The notes under the pieces were generated by a model. That model ran no database searches and had not been told where the DNA came from. It saw nothing but the letters and a program-made list of their open reading frames with translations. Shown here piece after piece: positions 1 through 5,129 of a stretch of DNA of 5,532 bases. Source of the stretch: Clostridia bacterium (GTDB lineage: Bacteria; Bacillota_A; Clostridia; Christensenellales; Borkfalkiaceae); assembly GCA_017504735.1 (NCBI GenBank), contig JAFVQP010000140.1, positions 1-5,532 on the forward strand, in the 5' to 3' direction. Position 1 is the stretch's first letter. Each line of letters starts with the position of its first letter. Position numbers and translations under genes: made by a program.

Positions 1-375
1 GGGTCTGCAGCCGTTGTGAGGGATAAGGGAAACGTCGGAAATCAAGGTGATTTCCAATTCGCATGTGGAGAGTGCGCGGATTGCGGATTCTCTACCAGCA
101 CCAGGACCCTTTACATAAACCTCAACCGTTCTAAGGCCGTGTTCTTTTGCAACTTTAGCTGCCGTTTCAGCTGCCATCTGTGCTGCGAAAGGCGTACCCT
201 TTCTGCTACCCTTGTAGCCAAGCGCACCTGCGCTGGACTGGGAAATAGCGTTACCTGCCATGTCCGTAACCGTTACGATCGTATTGTTGAACGTAGATTG
301 GATATGAACCTGACCTTTGTCAATCTTTTTAATTTCTTTACGCTTACGAGAAGCGACTTTCTTTACTTGTGCCAT
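1..375 (-). CDS. rpsK: 30S ribosomal protein S11, 3' end cut by window edge
   Basis: S11 is a small-subunit protein of the platform that contacts 16S rRNA near the mRNA exit region. The visible 125 residues start [18 protein letters not shown] and carry family hallmarks: [15 protein letters not shown] near residues 24-38, [18 protein letters not shown] in the middle, [13 protein letters not shown] near 90-102 and IPHNGCRP at the window edge. The family is usually about 127-130 residues, so only the basic tail and stop are missing. The start ATG is preceded by a GAGGAGG ribosome binding site at 389-395, a rather long 13 bases away. The gene follows rpsM after 22 bases, so the two are surely cotranscribed. 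Oddity: before IPHNGC the usual DVTP reads DVSL, and the preceding stretch ([12 protein letters not shown]) also looks unlike common Bacillota S11. Identification is certain. Confidence 0.97.
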   Translation of the reverse strand, partial: MAQVKKVASRKRKEIKKIDKGQVHIQSTFNNTIVTVTDMAGNAISQSSAGALGYKGSRKGTPFAAQMAAETAAKVAKEHGLRTVEVYVKGPGAGRESAIRALSTCELEITLISDVSLIPHNGCRP

Positions 376-397
376 AATTCTTTAATCGCCTCCTCTA

Positions 398-766
398 TTA
401 TTTCTTCTTACCTGCGATAGCGCGTGCAGGACCCTTACGCGTACGAGCATTTCTCTTCGTGCTCTGACCGCGAACGGGCAAGCCCTTTCTGTGACGGATA
501 CCACGATAGCATCCGATTTCCATAAGGCGCTTAATATTGAGGGATACTTCACTGCGAAGTTCACCTTCTACTCTCAAGTTACGATCGATATATTCTCTCA
601 ATTTGGAAACATCGGTTTCATCAAGATCCTTTACTCTCGTATCAGGATTGATGCCCGTGTCCGCGAGAATCTTTTTAGAAGTGGTCAAACCGATACCATA
701 GATGTAGGTAAGGCCGATTTCCACTCTCTTTTCTCTGGGTAAATCCACACCGGCAATACGTGCCAT
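398..766 (-). CDS. rpsM: 30S ribosomal protein S13
   Basis: S13 sits in the head of the small subunit, where it touches the P-site tRNA and forms a bridge to the large subunit. The 122-residue product is normal full length. It opens with [26 protein letters not shown], has the helix-two-turn-helix region with LREYIDRN and [24 protein letters not shown] near residues 79-101, and ends in the basic tail [20 protein letters not shown] that reaches the decoding site. The ATG at 764-766 has a strong GGAGG at 777-781, 10 bases upstream. Unlike the other genes here it follows a long non-coding gap (767-1124) carrying its own likely promoter, so rpsM looks like the first gene of a separately started transcript continuing into rpsK and probably the rest of the alpha operon. 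Confidence 0.98.
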   Translation of the reverse strand: MARIAGVDLPREKRVEIGLTYIYGIGLTTSKKILADTGINPDTRVKDLDETDVSKLREYIDRNLRVEGELRSEVSLNIKRLMEIGCYRGIRHRKGLPVRGQSTKRNARTRKGPARAIAGKKK

Positions 767-1051
767 AGATTTCTTTCCTCCGTTTTTTAATTTCTTTTTA
801 GTATTTTTTGTATATCGCCAACGAATGCTTCGGGTTTAGCAGTGGAAAATGCCTTATCGACGCATTGTATTATTTTCGTAATCCCGTTTAATATCCGAAA
901 CCGCACATTAGGGCAAAATTTGCTTATTTTTGCGAGGATTATTAAACGCAACAAAACTGAGTTTCCGTAAAATTACGGAAATTCAGCTTGATTACACTAT
1001 TCGTTTTTGAGCAAAATACCGCATTTACGCGACATTCCCCAAATTACGGCT
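767..1051 (-). other. Long 5' leader of rpsM (gene-free stretch)
   Basis: The 358 bases between the rpmJ stop and the rpsM start (767-1124) contain no supportable gene. Transcription from the promoter at 1058-1087 would begin near 1051 and give a leader of about 285 bases. It is AT-rich and holds the terminator-like hairpin at 957-986, a smaller stem at 913-918/928-933 (6 base pairs, 9-base loop) and the rpsM ribosome binding site. A second, weak promoter-like pair lies at 886-891 (TTAAAC) and 864-869 (TACAAT), 16 bases apart. Leaders of ribosomal-protein operons often bind one of their own products (S4 at the alpha operon leader in E. coli), but I cannot match this sequence to a known leader class. 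Confidence 0.5.
944..986 (-). terminator. Terminator-like hairpin inside the rpsM leader
   Basis: Bases 957-970 and 973-986 form a 14-pair inverted repeat with a single mismatch (961 against 982); the inner nine pairs, TTTCCGTAA against TTACGGAAA, are perfect around a two-base centre. On the minus strand the stem is followed by TTTTGTTGCGTTT (956-944), an interrupted U-rich tract; on the plus strand no U tract follows, so the element is oriented with the genes. It lies downstream of the promoter at 1058-1087, which suggests an attenuator rather than a plain end-of-operon terminator. The interrupted U tract makes its efficiency uncertain. Confidence 0.55.
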
Positions 1052-1057
1052 TTTAAC

Positions 1058-1087
1058 ATTTTACCATAATATGTCAATATATGTCAA
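1058..1087 (-). promoter_or_regulatory. Strong sigma-70/SigA-type promoter upstream of rpsM
   Basis: On the minus strand a perfect -35 box TTGACA (1082-1087) is followed after 18 bases by the -10 box TAAAAT (1058-1063, five of six consensus bases), which is preceded by TGG, forming an extended -10. A-rich sequence lies further upstream (about 1088-1108), resembling an UP element. The expected transcription start is near 1051. A second TTGACA at 1072-1077 is too close to this -10 to serve as its -35; the two copies form a direct repeat ATATGTCAA (plus-strand reading) with 10-base spacing. This is the best promoter in the window and would drive rpsM-rpsK. Confidence 0.72.
1069..1087 (-). repeat. 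Tandem direct repeat over the rpsM -35 region
   Basis: The 9-base word ATATGTCAA (plus-strand reading) occurs at 1069-1077 and again at 1079-1087, that is one DNA helical turn apart. Each copy contains TTGACA on the minus strand. It may simply be a duplicated -35 box, or a two-copy binding site on one face of the helix. Only the repeat itself is directly visible; a regulatory role is inference. Confidence 0.45.
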
Positions 1088-1124
1088 GCGTTTTACAGTA
1101 CTTTTTTTAGGGAAATTTATAAAA

Positions 1125-1241
1125 TTAGCCCTGTCTCTGCTTGTGGCTCTTGTTCTTGGAACAAATAACCATTACTCTACCATTTCTTTTAATAACTTTG
1201 CACTTGTCGCACATAGGTTTTACAGAAGGTCTTACTTTCAT
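1125..1241 (-). CDS. rpmJ: 50S ribosomal protein L36 (zinc-ribbon form)
   Basis: L36 is the smallest large-subunit protein and helps fold 23S rRNA near the peptidyl transferase region. The 38-residue product starts [20 protein letters not shown] and ends KSHKQRQG, matching the family from end to end. Zinc ligands are all present: C11, C14, C27 and H33, the C-X2-C-X12-C-X5-H arrangement also seen in E. coli L36, so this is the zinc-binding 'C+' form. AAGGAG at 1249-1254 lies 7 bases before the ATG. It follows infA after 40 bases, the standard infA-rpmJ pairing, and is followed by the long gap before rpsM. No convincing terminator lies between its stop and the rpsM promoter, so upstream transcripts may read through. 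Confidence 0.97.
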   Translation of the reverse strand: MKVRPSVKPMCDKCKVIKRNGRVMVICSKNKSHKQRQG

Positions 1242-1281
1242 TGCTTTTCTCCTTGTTAATTAAACTCTTGCGTCGTAGTAA

Positions 1282-1503
1282 TTACGACTTACTGCGCCAT
1301 GTGATTCTGCCTTTTGTCAGATCATACGGACTCATTTCCAACTTTACCGTATCGCCTTCGATGATTCTGATATAGTTCATTCTCAGCTTACCGGAAATAT
1401 ACGCCGTGATTATGTGACCGTTGGAAAGCTGTACTTTAAAGGTTGCATTGGGCAACGCTTCGATTACTTTCCCTTCCGCTTCGATTACGTCGTCTTTGGA
1501 CAC
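1282..1503 (-). CDS. infA: Translation initiation factor IF-1, GTG start
   Basis: IF-1 binds the A site of the 30S subunit during initiation and helps IF-2 and IF-3 select the initiator tRNA. The 73-residue product is a single OB-fold of family-typical length, with [21 protein letters not shown] at the N-terminus, [15 protein letters not shown] in the middle and [14 protein letters not shown] at the end, closely like Bacillus IF-1. The start is GTG (1501-1503): no ATG lies near the conserved N-terminus, and GGAGGG at 1511-1516 is ideally placed 7 bases upstream. It lies 66 bases after map and 40 before rpmJ. A six-pair inverted repeat (1272-1277 with 1283-1288) straddles its stop codon. Bacillus has a KOW-domain gene just upstream of infA; none fits here. 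Confidence 0.98.
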   Translation of the reverse strand: MSKDDVIEAEGKVIEALPNATFKVQLSNGHIITAYISGKLRMNYIRIIEGDTVKLEMSPYDLTKGRITWRSKS

Positions 1504-1510
1504 AGAAACT

Positions 1511-1516
1511 CCCTCC
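1511..1516 (-). promoter_or_regulatory. Ribosome binding site that fixes the infA GTG start
   Basis: GGAGGG on the minus strand sits 7 bases before GTG. It supports initiation at this rare start codon, in agreement with the conserved IF-1 N-terminus that follows it. Confidence 0.85.
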
Positions 1517-1569
1517 GATTTTTTTATCCGCGCAGACTTATCGCTGCGTCTTTTTTGTTTTGTCTATCT

Positions 1570-2313
1570 TTATAACGTTAATATTTCCACACCATCTTCA
1601 CGAATTACAACGGTGTTTTCATAATGCGCTGCAGGTTTTCCATCCATCGTTACTGCGCCCCAGCCGTCTTTTAAAAGACGTACACGCCAGTCGCCCATAG
1701 CGATCATTGGTTCGATGCAAAGCACCGTGCCTGCCCTAAGCCGCATCCCCGTACCCTTTTTCCCGTAGTTGGGAACGGACGGATCTTCATGCATTTCTCT
1801 TCCGATGCCATGTCCCGTATAAGAACGAATGACACCATAACCATGCGCCTCCGCATGCTGTTGTACGGCATAGCCGATATCGTACAATGCAGAACCTGCA
1901 CGTAAATTTTCAATCGCCTTAAAGAAACATTCCTCTGTAACCTTTACAAGCTGCTTTACCTCAGGGGCAACCGCACCGATACAAAAGGTTCTACAAGCAT
2001 CGCCGTGGTAGTGCTTTTTATCTGCCACCACGTCCACACTGACAATATCGCCATCTTTTAAGATGCGTTCGTCAGGGATTCCGTGTACGACCATTTCGTT
2101 CACCGAAACACATGCCGAGGCAGGAAAACCGCCATACCCGAGACAAGAAGGATTTGCACCCGATGCACGGATGTACCGTTCCACCAGTTCGTCAACTTCT
2201 CTTGTACTCATACCCGCTTGAATCTTCGAACCGACAAAATCTAACGTATCGCGCACGATTTTACAGGATTCTCGGATAAGGTCTATTTCTTTTTCGCTTT
2301 TTACATGAATCAT
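1570..2313 (-). CDS. map: Methionine aminopeptidase, type Ia
   Basis: This cytoplasmic metallo-enzyme removes the initiator methionine from new proteins with a small second residue. The 247-residue product has the pita-bread fold residues in register: substrate-contacting H77 (VVHGIP), metal ligands D94 (VSVDV), D105 (GDACRTF), H168 (TGHGIG), E201 (IEPM) and E232 (HYENT), plus H175 (MHEDP). These correspond to E. coli residues 79, 97, 108, 171, 204, 235 and 178 with a constant shift of 3, so no catalytic residue is missing. There is no N-terminal zinc-finger extension, hence type Ia. The start MIHVKSEKEIDLIRE matches the family. It begins 6 bases after the adk stop and I see no good ribosome binding site before it, so it is probably translated by coupling to adk. 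Confidence 0.98.
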   Translation of the reverse strand: MIHVKSEKEIDLIRESCKIVRDTLDFVGSKIQAGMSTREVDELVERYIRASGANPSCLGYGGFPASACVSVNEMVVHGIPDERILKDGDIVSVDVVADKKHYHGDACRTFCIGAVAPEVKQLVKVTEECFFKAIENLRAGSALYDIGYAVQQHAEAHGYGVIRSYTGHGIGREMHEDPSVPNYGKKGTGMRLRAGTVLCIEPMIAMGDWRVRLLKDGWGAVTMDGKPAAHYENTVVIREDGVEILTL

Positions 2314-2319
2314 ATTACG

Positions 2320-2949
2320 TTATTTTAAGGTATCTAACTTTGCTGAAATTTTTTCAAACACATCCTCAGGAGTTGTGTTGCTTTTCACATTGAAGAGCAA
2401 GCCCTTCTTCGTGTAATAATCAATAAGCGGCGCTGTTTGTGCTTTATACACCGTCAAACGCTTGCTTACCGTTTCAGGGTTGTCGTCCTTTCTTTGATAG
2501 AGTTCTCCGCCACAACGCGCGCAGGTAACTGCACCGTTCAGCCTCGAAATGTGATAGCTTTCGCCGCAAACCTTACAAACTCTTCTACCGCACAAACGAT
2601 CCATCAAAAGCTCTTCATCAACATCAATATTGATTACCAAGTCGATGTGTTCCATCTTGTCAAGTGCTTCCGCCTGTACAACCGTACGAGGGAAACCGTC
2701 AAGCATATAACCGTTTTTGCAATCGCCGCGCTCTAAACGCTCCTCTACGATATTGCAAGTTTCCTCATCAGGGACAAGCTTACCGTCGTCAATGTAGGTT
2801 TTTGCGAGCAACCCGATCGGGGTTTGGTTCTTAATGTTTTCTCTGAAAATGTCGCCCGTAGAAATATGAGGAAGGTTATAGCGGTCCGAAATTTTCGAAG
2901 CCTGCGTCCCTTTTCCTGCACCGGGCGCACCGAGTAAAATAATGTTCAT
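2320..2949 (-). CDS. adk: Adenylate kinase with zinc-binding LID
   Basis: Adk interconverts ATP plus AMP and two ADP in the cytoplasm and sets the cell's energy charge. The 209-residue product (family usually 210-220) has the P-loop GAPGAGKGT at residues 7-15, the AMP-binding segment STGDIFR at 30-36, DGFPRT at 84-89, the LID opening with GRRVCKVCG and closing with QRKDDNPETVSKRL. Four cysteines in the LID, C125, C128, C143 and C146, form two CxxC pairs, a structural zinc site typical of Gram-positive enzymes; the E. coli enzyme lacks it. The LID between the pairs is a few residues shorter than in Bacillus. GAGGT at 2960-2964 lies 10 bases before the ATG. It sits between secY and map as usual in Bacillota, separated from secY by 93 bases containing a hairpin. 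Confidence 0.98.
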   Translation of the reverse strand: MNIILLGAPGAGKGTQASKISDRYNLPHISTGDIFRENIKNQTPIGLLAKTYIDDGKLVPDEETCNIVEERLERGDCKNGYMLDGFPRTVVQAEALDKMEHIDLVINIDVDEELLMDRLCGRRVCKVCGESYHISRLNGAVTCARCGGELYQRKDDNPETVSKRLTVYKAQTAPLIDYYTKKGLLFNVKSNTTPEDVFEKISAKLDTLK

Positions 2950-3000
2950 AATTTTTACTACCTCGCTGACAACTTACAACTGTCTTCTTTTGTCAACCTG

Positions 3001-3033
3001 CATACTTCGCCCGCCTTATGCGAGCGAAGTATG
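3001..3033 (-). other. Intercistronic inverted repeat between secY and adk
   Basis: CATACTTCGC (3001-3010) pairs perfectly with GCGAAGTATG (3024-3033) around a 13-base loop, starting 9 bases after the secY stop. On the minus strand it is followed by CAGGTTGACAAAAG, with no U tract, so it is not a classic intrinsic terminator. It may protect the 3' end of upstream message, mark a processing site or reduce coupling between secY and adk. The repeat is visible; function is inference. Confidence 0.5.
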
Positions 3034-3042
3034 AGTTATTTC

Positions 3043-4347
3043 TTATTTCAAGAAGCCTTTGTAATTTTTCATCATCAGCTGTGCTTGCAACTGCTTTTCA
3101 AATTCCATTGCGCAGGATACTACGATGAGGATACCCGTTGTAGAGAATACGTTGACAAGGTCAAACGCTGCCCATGCGAATGCAACGGAAGGAATGAATG
3201 CAACAAGCGAAAGATAAATTGCGCCGAACAACGTGATACGGTTGGAAATCTTTTTAAGATATGCTTCCGTAGCTCTACCAGGACGAATACCTTGGATGAA
3301 ACCGCCGTTCTGCTGAATACTCTTGGAAATATCTTCGGGATTGAATTGCATCTGTGCATAGAAGAACGAGAATGCGAAAATCAATACGCAAAGAACGAAT
3401 GCATATACAACAGCACCCCAACCTTCTGCCGTTGCCGACATCCAGTTGTTCCACCAGGTTTCGAAACCGGAACTAGGCCAGAACATGCTAGCAAGCATTT
3501 GAGGGAAGCTGAGGATCGAGAACGCGAAGATGAGAGGCATTACGCCGCCACTAGAGATTCTGATAGGAATCGAGGAGGACTGACCGCCGTACATCTTTCT
3601 GCCCTTGATTTGTTTAGCATACTGCACAGGTACCTTTCTTTCGGAAAGGTCAACGTAGATGATTGCAAAGAATACAACTGCACTTACAAGCAAGAATGCA
3701 ATCAAATCCCAAATTTGACCAATATCGCTAGGGATTTGTTGGATTTTACCAACGATTTGCATACCAGCCGTGGACAAGATACCGATGAAAATAATCATCG
3801 ATTGACCGTTGCCTACGCCGTAGTCAGTGATTCTTTCACCAATCCACATTACAACCAATGCACCTGCCGTGTAAACGAGCGCCATAAAGATACCTGCAAC
3901 CAACGTCGAATTAAAGAACAACGAGGTTTGGATTGCGTTTGCGGTATTTGCGAAGTTGATGATGATACCAACCGATTGAATAATCGCAAGCAAAATCGTT
4001 ACGTATCTTGTATATTGCGCAATTTTTTTACGGCCTTCTTCGCCTTGCTTGGACAATCTTTCAAGCGCGGGAATACCTACAGTCAAAAGCTGCATAATAA
4101 TCGACGCGTTGATATAAGGCCCGATACCTAAAGCGAATAACGTACCCTGGGAAAGCGCACCACCGGTAAGGCTGCTCATCAAAGTGAGATAGTCGTTACC
4201 TGCAACAGCGCCTTCAAAATTGACTCTGTCCAAACCGGGAACCGGAATGAAACAGCCGATACGGAATATCAAGAGCAAAAGGAGCATCATATACACCTTT
4301 TTTCTGATATCCTTTACCTTAAAGGCATTGATAATTGTCTGTAACAT
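3043..4347 (-). CDS. secY: Protein translocase subunit SecY
   Basis: SecY is the channel-forming membrane subunit of SecYEG, through which unfolded proteins cross or enter the plasma membrane. The 434-residue product has ten hydrophobic segments, roughly at 17-37, 75-92, 113-133, 148-168, 181-200, 214-232, 267-287, 311-331, 371-391 and 394-413. The plug region GGALSQGTLFALGIGPYINA (62-81) precedes the second half of segment 2; the loop VPVQYAKQIKGRKMYGGQ (239-256) and the IRPGRAT loop (354-360) are the cytoplasmic loops that contact SecA and ribosomes, including the conserved arginine R355. The end KNYKGFLK is typical of Bacillota. GGAG at 4354-4357 lies 6 bases before the ATG. Upstream lies an unusually structured 125-base gap that may control its translation. 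Confidence 0.98.
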   Translation of the reverse strand: MLQTIINAFKVKDIRKKVYMMLLLLLIFRIGCFIPVPGLDRVNFEGAVAGNDYLTLMSSLTGGALSQGTLFALGIGPYINASIIMQLLTVGIPALERLSKQGEEGRKKIAQYTRYVTILLAIIQSVGIIINFANTANAIQTSLFFNSTLVAGIFMALVYTAGALVVMWIGERITDYGVGNGQSMIIFIGILSTAGMQIVGKIQQIPSDIGQIWDLIAFLLVSAVVFFAIIYVDLSERKVPVQYAKQIKGRKMYGGQSSSIPIRISSGGVMPLIFAFSILSFPQMLASMFWPSSGFETWWNNWMSATAEGWGAVVYAFVLCVLIFAFSFFYAQMQFNPEDISKSIQQNGGFIQGIRPGRATEAYLKKISNRITLFGAIYLSLVAFIPSVAFAWAAFDLVNVFSTTGILIVVSCAMEFEKQLQAQLMMKNYKGFLK

Positions 4348-4353
4348 TTTTTT

Positions 4354-4386
4354 CTCCGTTAATGGTTTTTTCTTGCGTTTTAACGG
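4354..4386 (-). promoter_or_regulatory. Stem that can mask the secY ribosome binding site
   Basis: CCGTTAA on the minus strand (4380-4386) is a perfect seven-base complement of TTAACGG (4356-4362), with a 17-base A-rich loop between. The second arm includes two of the four bases of the secY ribosome binding site GGAG (4354-4357). If the stem forms, ribosome access would be reduced. The pairing is visible; regulation is inferred. Confidence 0.42.
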
Positions 4387-4405
4387 GAGGGGATCCCCTC
4401 GTCAA
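4377..4405 (-). promoter_or_regulatory. Possible weak promoter for secY with palindromic spacer
   Basis: On the minus strand TTGACG (4400-4405, five of six -35 consensus bases) and TAAAAC (4377-4382, four of six -10 bases) are 17 bases apart. The spacer is almost filled by the perfect palindrome GAGGGGATCCCCTC (4387-4400), which would be an operator-like position. Transcripts started here (near 4370) would lack the first arm of the stem that can mask the secY ribosome binding site. The -10 box is poor, so this is a tentative call. Confidence 0.25.
4387..4400. repeat. Perfect 14-base palindrome upstream of secY
   Basis: GAGGGGATCCCCTC is its own reverse complement. In RNA it could fold as five pairs with a GATC loop. 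Its GGGGA half can alternatively pair with TCCCC transcribed just before it (4411-4415), giving two mutually exclusive stems. No U tract follows, so it is not a terminator. Confidence 0.55.
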
Positions 4406-4430
4406 ACGTCGGGGAGAAATAACGCGAACT

Positions 4431-4458
4431 ACGGAAAATCGCATACGCAATTTTCCGT
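4431..4458 (-). other. Inverted repeat just after rplO
   Basis: ACGGAAAAT (4431-4439) pairs perfectly with ATTTTCCGT (4450-4458) around a 10-base centre that can add two inner GC pairs. It begins 14 bases after the rplO stop in transcription direction. The following minus-strand sequence (AGTTCGCGTTATTTCTCC) has no continuous U run, so termination is unlikely; a message-stabilising or processing stem is more plausible. Its ACGGAAA core recurs in the hairpin of the rpsM leader. Confidence 0.45.
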
Positions 4459-4472
4459 GTCACATTTTCTGA

Positions 4473-4919
4473 TTAAAGGGTCTCCGCCGTACCCTGAGCA
4501 GCTTCGATTGCTGCCTTTGCGGATGCGGAGAATTTCGCCGCTTTCACGGTAAGCGCAACGTTAAGTTCGCCGCTACCGAGAACTTTCAGACCGCAGTTAT
4601 TTTTAACTTCTTTCGCAAGACCGTTTGCCATTACGAAGCCGTAGTCAACAACCGTACCTGCAGGCAATTCTGCAAGGTCGGAAAGGTTGACAATAACGTA
4701 TTCCTTTTTGCCGTTGTGCGTGAAACCTCTCTTGGGTACACGACGTGCAATAGGCATCTGACCGCCTTCAAAGCCAGGACGAACACCGCCACCGGAACGA
4801 GCCCATTGACCTTTGTGACCCTTACCGGAAGTTTTACCCGTACCCGAACCGATACCGCGACCGAGTCTTTTCGATTCTTTCGTTGCTCCCTTTGCGGGGG
4901 AAAGAGTATCTATTCTCAT
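4473..4919 (-). CDS. rplO: 50S ribosomal protein L15
   Basis: L15 binds 23S rRNA in the large subunit and assembles late. The 148-residue product is normal length. Its extended basic N-terminal arm RLGRGIGSGTGKTSGKGHKG (residues 18-37) is followed by ARSGGGVRPGFEGGQMPIARRVPKRGF (40-66), the family signature that threads through rRNA; the C-terminal globular domain includes NLSDLAELPAGTVVD and GLKVLGSGELN. The ATG has AAGGAG at 4927-4932, 7 bases upstream, overlapping the rpmD stop codon, so the two genes are probably translationally coupled. It directly precedes secY as in most bacteria, but with a longer structured gap. Confidence 0.98.
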   Translation of the reverse strand: MRIDTLSPAKGATKESKRLGRGIGSGTGKTSGKGHKGQWARSGGGVRPGFEGGQMPIARRVPKRGFTHNGKKEYVIVNLSDLAELPAGTVVDYGFVMANGLAKEVKNNCGLKVLGSGELNVALTVKAAKFSASAKAAIEAAQGTAETL

Positions 4920-4926
4920 GTTAAAG

Positions 4927-4932
4927 CTCCTT
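4927..4932 (-). promoter_or_regulatory. rplO ribosome binding site overlapping the rpmD stop
   Basis: On the minus strand rpmD ends ATCTAAGGAG: the TAA stop (4931-4933) shares its last two bases with AAGGAG. A ribosome ending rpmD is thus placed at the rplO start, 7 bases on, which favours coupled synthesis of L30 and L15. Confidence 0.75.
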
Positions 4933-5110
4933 AGATGTTTTCTACTTTGACGAGATGCTTAACTTTTGCAATCATGCCCTGTACTACAGGGGTATCGTCA
5001 AGTTCTTTGGAAGAACGGATTTTCTTAAGACCAAGTGCAGCTACCGTACCTTTTACGGATGCTACCTGACCAATCGTGCTCTTTACAAGCGTTACTCTGA
5101 TTTTTGCCAT
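4931..5110 (-). CDS. rpmD: 50S ribosomal protein L30
   Basis: L30 is a small protein on the surface of the large subunit near 5S rRNA. The gene encodes 59 residues, the family's usual size: MAKIRVTLVKSTIGQVASVK at the start, then GTVAALGLKKIRSSKELDDTPVVQGMIAKVKHLVKVENI. The TIG motif near residues 12-14, LGLKKI near 26-31 and the VQGMI..V.HLVKVE segment are characteristic of bacterial L30. GGAGG at 5120-5124 lies 9 bases before the ATG. It starts 19 bases after the rpsE stop and its own stop lies inside the rplO ribosome binding site, the classic rpsE-rpmD-rplO order. Confidence 0.97.
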   Translation of the reverse strand: MAKIRVTLVKSTIGQVASVKGTVAALGLKKIRSSKELDDTPVVQGMIAKVKHLVKVENI

Positions 5111-5129
5111 ATCCTTAATCCTCCGTTTC

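Noticed and set aside
16..420. Plus-strand open frame of 134 codons opposite rpsK
   Set aside because: It mirrors the conserved S11 coding sequence, has no family resemblance and no ribosome binding site; it is a shadow.
864..891. Second promoter TTAAAC-16-TACAAT closer to rpsM
   Set aside because: The -10 box is reasonable but the -35 matches only three of six bases; the promoter at 1058-1087 is far stronger. Kept only as a note in the leader entry.
1125..1241. Apparent extra residue in the L36 zinc motif (C-X5-H instead of C-X4-H)
   Set aside because: The C-X5-H spacing also occurs in E. coli L36 (38 residues), so it is normal variation.
1071..1259. Plus-strand open frame of 62 codons over the rpsM promoter and rpmJ
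   Set aside because: It is antisense to the clear rpmJ gene and the promoter, and no ribosome binding site or family match is visible.
1527..1560. Plus-strand hairpin CGCAG/CTGCG followed by TCTTTTTTGTTTTG, terminator-like
   Set aside because: The stem is only five pairs with an eight-base loop, and there is no plus-strand gene for it to end. On the minus strand, where the genes lie, it has no U tract.
1504..1569. Possible promoter for infA (TAGACA ... GATAAG) in the map-infA gap
   Set aside because: The boxes match consensus poorly and spacing is 18 bases; the gap is short and ordinary read-through from map explains infA expression.
3031..4131. Long plus-strand open frame of 366 codons opposite secY
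   Set aside because: It lies entirely antisense to a well-conserved secY, encodes a cysteine-, arginine- and asparagine-rich sequence without recognisable domains, and has no ribosome binding site. It is a codon-bias shadow.
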